Assembly (NCBI GenBank): GCA_001579985.1
Contig: LRSR01011918.1
Coordinates: 1-20,746 of the forward strand
DNA from: Hypsibius dujardini
Lineage: Eukaryota; Tardigrada; Eutardigrada; Parachela; Hypsibiidae
DNA length: 20,746 bases
Reading direction: 5' to 3'
The translations under genes and the position numbers were made by a program. The notes under the pieces were generated by a model. That model saw only the letters and a list, made by a program, of their open reading frames with translations, searched no databases and was not told where the DNA came from. How positions within the stretch are numbered: the first letter of the stretch is position 1; each line of letters begins with the position of its first letter. Of this stretch, positions 17,462 to 20,746 are shown one piece after another.

Positions 17462-18030
17462 CTGCCTGTCTGTCTATCTCTCTCTCTCTCTCTCTTTCTC
17501 TCTATCTGTCTGAATAAGATTTTGTTGGCGAGCGAAAGAAACAGACAAGAAAGGAATGATATCACATCATCGAGGCATAAATACCGCCTTTCACAATGAC
17601 GAAGCTGCGCGACAGCTTTTCCCTGCTGTCTTTCAGAGTGAGAGAGAGAGAGAGCGAGAGAGATCTGAGCTGAGCCTCTCTGGCCATGCACAACGTGCGC
17701 AAGGCCGCTGCCCTGTGTCTCTCCCTCTGTGCGTCTCTCCCTCTCTGTGCGTCTCCCTCTCTGTGTGCGTCTCTGTGTGTGCGTCTCTGTGTGTGTGCAT
17801 GTGTGTGTGTGTGGGTCTGAGTCAGCAGCGTCACTCGCCCATGCCATAATTTGGAGACATCGTAAACACCTTCCGGCATTCCGGGTCGATCGGTGTGCAA
17901 CCGACCAAGAAAATTGCATACGGCTTCTTGAAGAATTTGAACGTGAAAGCAATTGCATGCAGTGCACATGTTTATGCATACACACATAGACACATACACA
18001 CACAGACACACACACACACACACACGTATA
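17462..18030. repeat. Cluster of dinucleotide microsatellites
   Basis: (TC)n at 17470-17503, (AG)n at 17637-17662, CTCTGTG/GTGT-rich at 17716-17815, and (AC)n at 17980-18026. The 302-codon minus-strand open frame across this cluster is an artefact of stop-free microsatellite sequence. Confidence 0.9.
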
Positions 18031-18595
18031 CGCGGTACAGGGATTTTGCCGAATTGTTCCCGCCAGCAACAGGTGGAGGCAAATCTTTCTTCGGTCGTAA
18101 CTTTTAAACCAGCCAACGGATTTTGTTGAAATTAATTGCAAGAGATAAATAATTTATCTGAAATTCATTAGCAAAAAAGAGCATTCGAATATTCAGTTTG
18201 GAAGGCCTGCAGCATTGAAACGAGTATCGTCTTATGTAACGACAATTTTCCATCACATTTAGTTAATTTTTTTAAGAAACGAAAACTGTTAAAAATAAGA
18301 AATTTGTCATTTAAACTTTTTTATTTAATTTAAATAAATTTTTATGGTTCGTTTACAGTTATATTAGTCATTCGCTAGTGTGATGGGAGGAACATGCTGG
18401 ATCCCCAAATGACTCAAATTCAAAAATAATTTGTTTAGTCGCTTATATGTAATTTTAAATTTTATTATAACTTAAATTAAGCAAAAGATCTCCGAAGTGA
18501 CGACTAAGTTGAGATGGAAAAGATTTTCATCAGAAAATAATCCAATTTGACTATCTCGCGAAGGGTGTGAAAAGGTGGAATATATCAACAGTCAT
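18031..18595. other. AT-rich non-coding spacer
   Basis: No gene, element end or repeat array recognised; AT-rich with TTTAATTTAAAT-like words at 18310-18345. Confidence 0.5.
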
Positions 18596-18596
18596 C

Positions 18597-18641
18597 GATT
18601 GATTGATTGATTGATTGAGTGATTGAGTGATTGAGTGATTG
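18597..18641. repeat. (GATT)n / GAGTGATT microsatellite
   Basis: GATT units followed by GAGTGATT units, about 20 bp before the 522-bp element. Confidence 0.93.
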
Positions 18642-18661
18642 TAGGATTAAATCCCCTTACG

Positions 18662-19187
18662 TACAGGGTCCACCACACGAATGTTGAATAATATTTGTAA
18701 CATCCTAGAGTGAGGGAAATAAACCACTTTCTATTGGTTCCTGAGAAGTAGCAGAAAAATTCTGAGGGATAAAAGAATTCGCGCAAAAGTGGGCACATTT
18801 ACTTTCTACGCATGAACATCGTTTTAGCTCCGCCCCTACAACATTTTCAATTTCATTAAGCGCAACCATTTTATGAGTTATTCTTTTAGCGTGACTTTGT
18901 TTGCTGCATTGCTTCTAGAAGCACTTAATGGGAAGGCAGAATTTCAAAGGAATCACCAACACAATCAAGCAACGAAGCAATCAACCGACTGAGCCCGTTG
19001 TGAAAAGCAAAATCGGCCATTTTAGTCAGCGACTCTAGAAAGGTTTCCTGCGTGAGATTTCGAATTTGTTTTTATCAAAAACTTAATTCGAACTTCAAAT
19101 TTGGCGTTTTTGTCCTTTTTTGAGGTTAGCGTCAGTTTGCGTGGTCACCGTTTGAAAAATCATTCAATGTCCATGGTGGACCCTGTA
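18662..19187. mobile_element. 522-bp non-autonomous DNA element with TA duplication
   Basis: Ends CAGGGTCCACCA (18664-18675) and TGGTGGACCCTG (19174-19185) are exact inverted repeats, flanked by TA on both sides (18662-18663, 19186-19187). The inverted similarity extends further inside (GAATGTTGAATAAT against GACATTGAATGATT). The interior has no credible open frame. TA duplication with CAGGG ends fits a Tc1/mariner-pogo-type MITE. Confidence 0.82.
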
Positions 19188-19760
19188 CATGAAGTATAAC
19201 CTGTTAGAGAGAGAGTCTGTGCACATTTCGGGGCGTACCTCCGGGCGGTACGCGGAACAAATATGTTGTCTTGGCGGGGGTTTTTTTTCAGGCTCTTCTA
19301 CACATACACGCACCTTCGAGAATTCGAAGAACACAACACACGCTGCAAGGGCTGTACTTCTCTCTTCAAGGAGTTCTTTCCCCTCGCACTTCCTCAGCTG
19401 AGTTGATTTCCCCTTCCACACACGGTTTTACCTGTGGCGGACTACCGAGTGTCTTTGTACAGCTACCGTGCTCTCCCCGTCTCAGAGGACAGTTAAGCCC
19501 CGCCCCCTCCACTCATCGGTTGACTGTTCATGTGTCGTGATTGGTTGAAAGTTAAGACCAACTAGGCAGCGATTGATTGATTGATTGAGCGGAATTTCTT
19601 GACACACGCATTCAAGCAATTGATTCATTGATTCAACCAGTTGATCGATTGATTGTAGGTAAACAATAGAAAACAGTGATGAACAGAGAAGGTCCGGGTG
19701 GATCGAATTAACTGGTAGGGCAAAAACGTGCCCCTTGAGATGGGGACACGACGGTGTTAA
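19188..19760. other. Intergenic DNA with GATT repeats and the second dispersed repeat copy
   Basis: Short GATT/CAATTGATT runs at 19571-19650 and the second copy of the dispersed repeat at 19691-19756. No gene recognised. Confidence 0.5.
19691..19756 (+). repeat. Dispersed repeat, copy 2
   Basis: Same-strand counterpart of 16978-17043, sharing GGTAGGG and CCCTTGAGAT in the same order and spacing. Confidence 0.7.
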
Positions 19761-19820
19761 ATAGATTTTTCGCGGTGGACGCAGTTTTTAGCCGTCTCTC
19801 TCTCTCGTTCACCTGACATT

Positions 19821-19858
19821 GCGCGCGTCTCGATTGAAAACGCGCGCGTCTCGATTGA
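19821..19858. repeat. Short direct repeat GCGCGCGTCTCGATTGA
   Basis: Two copies (19821-19837 and 19842-19858), 21 bp apart, in GC-rich sequence that may be a promoter or 5' leader of a gene to the right. Confidence 0.85.
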
Positions 19859-20233
19859 GTTGAAGGTCTCTTCGCTTTTTCCACTGGCCTTCGCGGAGAG
19901 GAACTTTCCGAAGGTCTGTCTGCCTGACTTGTCGTCCCGTTTCCTGATGACTCGGCGCTTCGACGACTTGAAAACTCGCAGTGTCTGGAGAAGTTGGAAG
20001 AGAACGCAGACAGACAGCGGAAGGAGCACGACGGACCTCGCCATGAAGTGTCTAGACGCGTGTTTTGTCTGAATTGTTTTTTTCTTCTTCCATTTTTCAT
20101 TTTTCTCTTTTTCTCTTTTTCTCGTTTGGAGAAAATTCCGTCTTGTCGAAGAAATCGGAATACATTTTTGGAATCGCTAATTGGCGGCTATTTTTTTTGC
20201 CGGTCTTACCGCAGGACTGGAACGCGTGAAAAA

Positions 20234-20279
20234 ATGTGCCTCGTAGGACTGTTATTATCCTCTGTGATATGGACAACAG
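20234..20279 (+). CDS. Possible first coding exon of a secreted or membrane protein
   Basis: ATG at 20234 (A at -3) opens MCLVGLLLSSVIWTTG, a hydrophobic signal-peptide-like start. A donor GTAATT follows at 20280 (exon ends in phase 1). A candidate acceptor (polypyrimidine tract then CCGCAG, ending 20214) lies just upstream, suggesting a leader exon before it. The next exon is not in view, so this rests on short-range signals alone. Confidence 0.3.
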
Positions 20280-20319
20280 GTAATTCGTCTCTCTCCGGAG
20301 ACATTTCTTAACTTATTTT

Positions 20320-20640
20320 CTGCGCTCGATTTCTAATTCTTTAATTTATAAATTATTTATTTTTTAATCCATTTAAGCCAAAATTTATGTAATTAATATT
20401 TAATTTAATCAATAATTTATTTAATTCTTAATATTTTTACTTAATTAATATTTAATTAAACTAATAATTATTTAGTTAATATTAAATTAAATTTACATTT
20501 AAATTTATTTATTTTTAAATTAATTCGAGTCATGCGCTATTTAATTTAAATTTAGTTTGCAAGTTATTTAATTTATAATTAAAGTATAATTGATCTTCAA
20601 GTCGGAAGTTGGTTTATTCTTGAATTAATTTCCGGTCGAA
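20320..20640. other. AT-rich low-complexity tail
   Basis: Dense TTAATT, AATATTTAATT and TTTAAATT words, with no gene. It could be the intron following the candidate signal-peptide exon. Confidence 0.6.
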
Positions 20641-20746
20641 ATTACGTAATTATTATTCGCGTCGAATCGCGCGGTCTGCTGACTGAATTTTTTCGTCGAC
20701 TCAAGTCGCACGTTCGAAGACGCCTAATTTGAGAGGTCTCTCACTC

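Noticed and set aside
17233-18141. Long minus-strand open frame of 302 codons
   Set aside because: It spans TC, AG, GT and AC microsatellites, encodes low-complexity sequence, overlaps an equally open competing frame, and has no recognisable domain.
19708-20100. 130-codon Arg/Ser-rich minus-strand open frame
   Set aside because: No domain, no splice or start context that I can support, and it overlaps competing frames in GC-rich repeat sequence.

Overview
The window is nuclear DNA from a metazoan, most likely an invertebrate. Genes are split into short exons with GT..AG introns and exon GC is higher than intron GC. Many introns are packed with two tetranucleotide repeat types, CAGA/CAGG and GATT/AATC. 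The best-supported genes are animal cell-cycle and replication genes, and the right part carries decayed DNA transposons. I cannot name the species from sequence alone.

Left edge (1-985, minus strand): the first three coding exons of RTF2 (replication termination factor 2), which runs off the left end. It is head-to-head with the next gene. The 1.2 kb between the two start codons holds a 178-bp tandem duplication and a 124-bp MITE with TA target sites.

Centre (2180-12367, plus strand): two tandem paralogues of the centralspindlin subunit CYK-4 / MgcRacGAP / RACGAP1. The downstream copy (6988-12367, 12 coding exons, 718 aa) is complete: N-terminal coiled coil, central acidic/basic linker, C1 zinc finger, RhoGAP domain with its arginine finger, and a short basic tail. 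The upstream copy (2180-5249, 8 coding exons, 514 aa) has the coiled coil, linker and C1 domain with matching exon phases but no RhoGAP domain. Its last two exons match the last two exons of the full copy, so the GAP-coding exons appear to have been cut out of the middle. Its reading frame is intact, so it may be a working GAP-less CYK-4. The full-length copy is preceded by a 40-bp repeat array carrying CCAAT boxes, an E2F-like site and a probable non-coding first exon.

Right part (12368-20746): largely gene-poor. It holds a foldback element (13258-13463), a 2.58-kb decayed pogo/Tc1-like DDE transposon with terminal inverted repeats (14211-16790), a 522-bp non-autonomous element (18664-19185) with a related solo end near 13819, dinucleotide microsatellites (17460-18030), a weak candidate first exon encoding a signal peptide (20234-20279), and an AT-rich tail.
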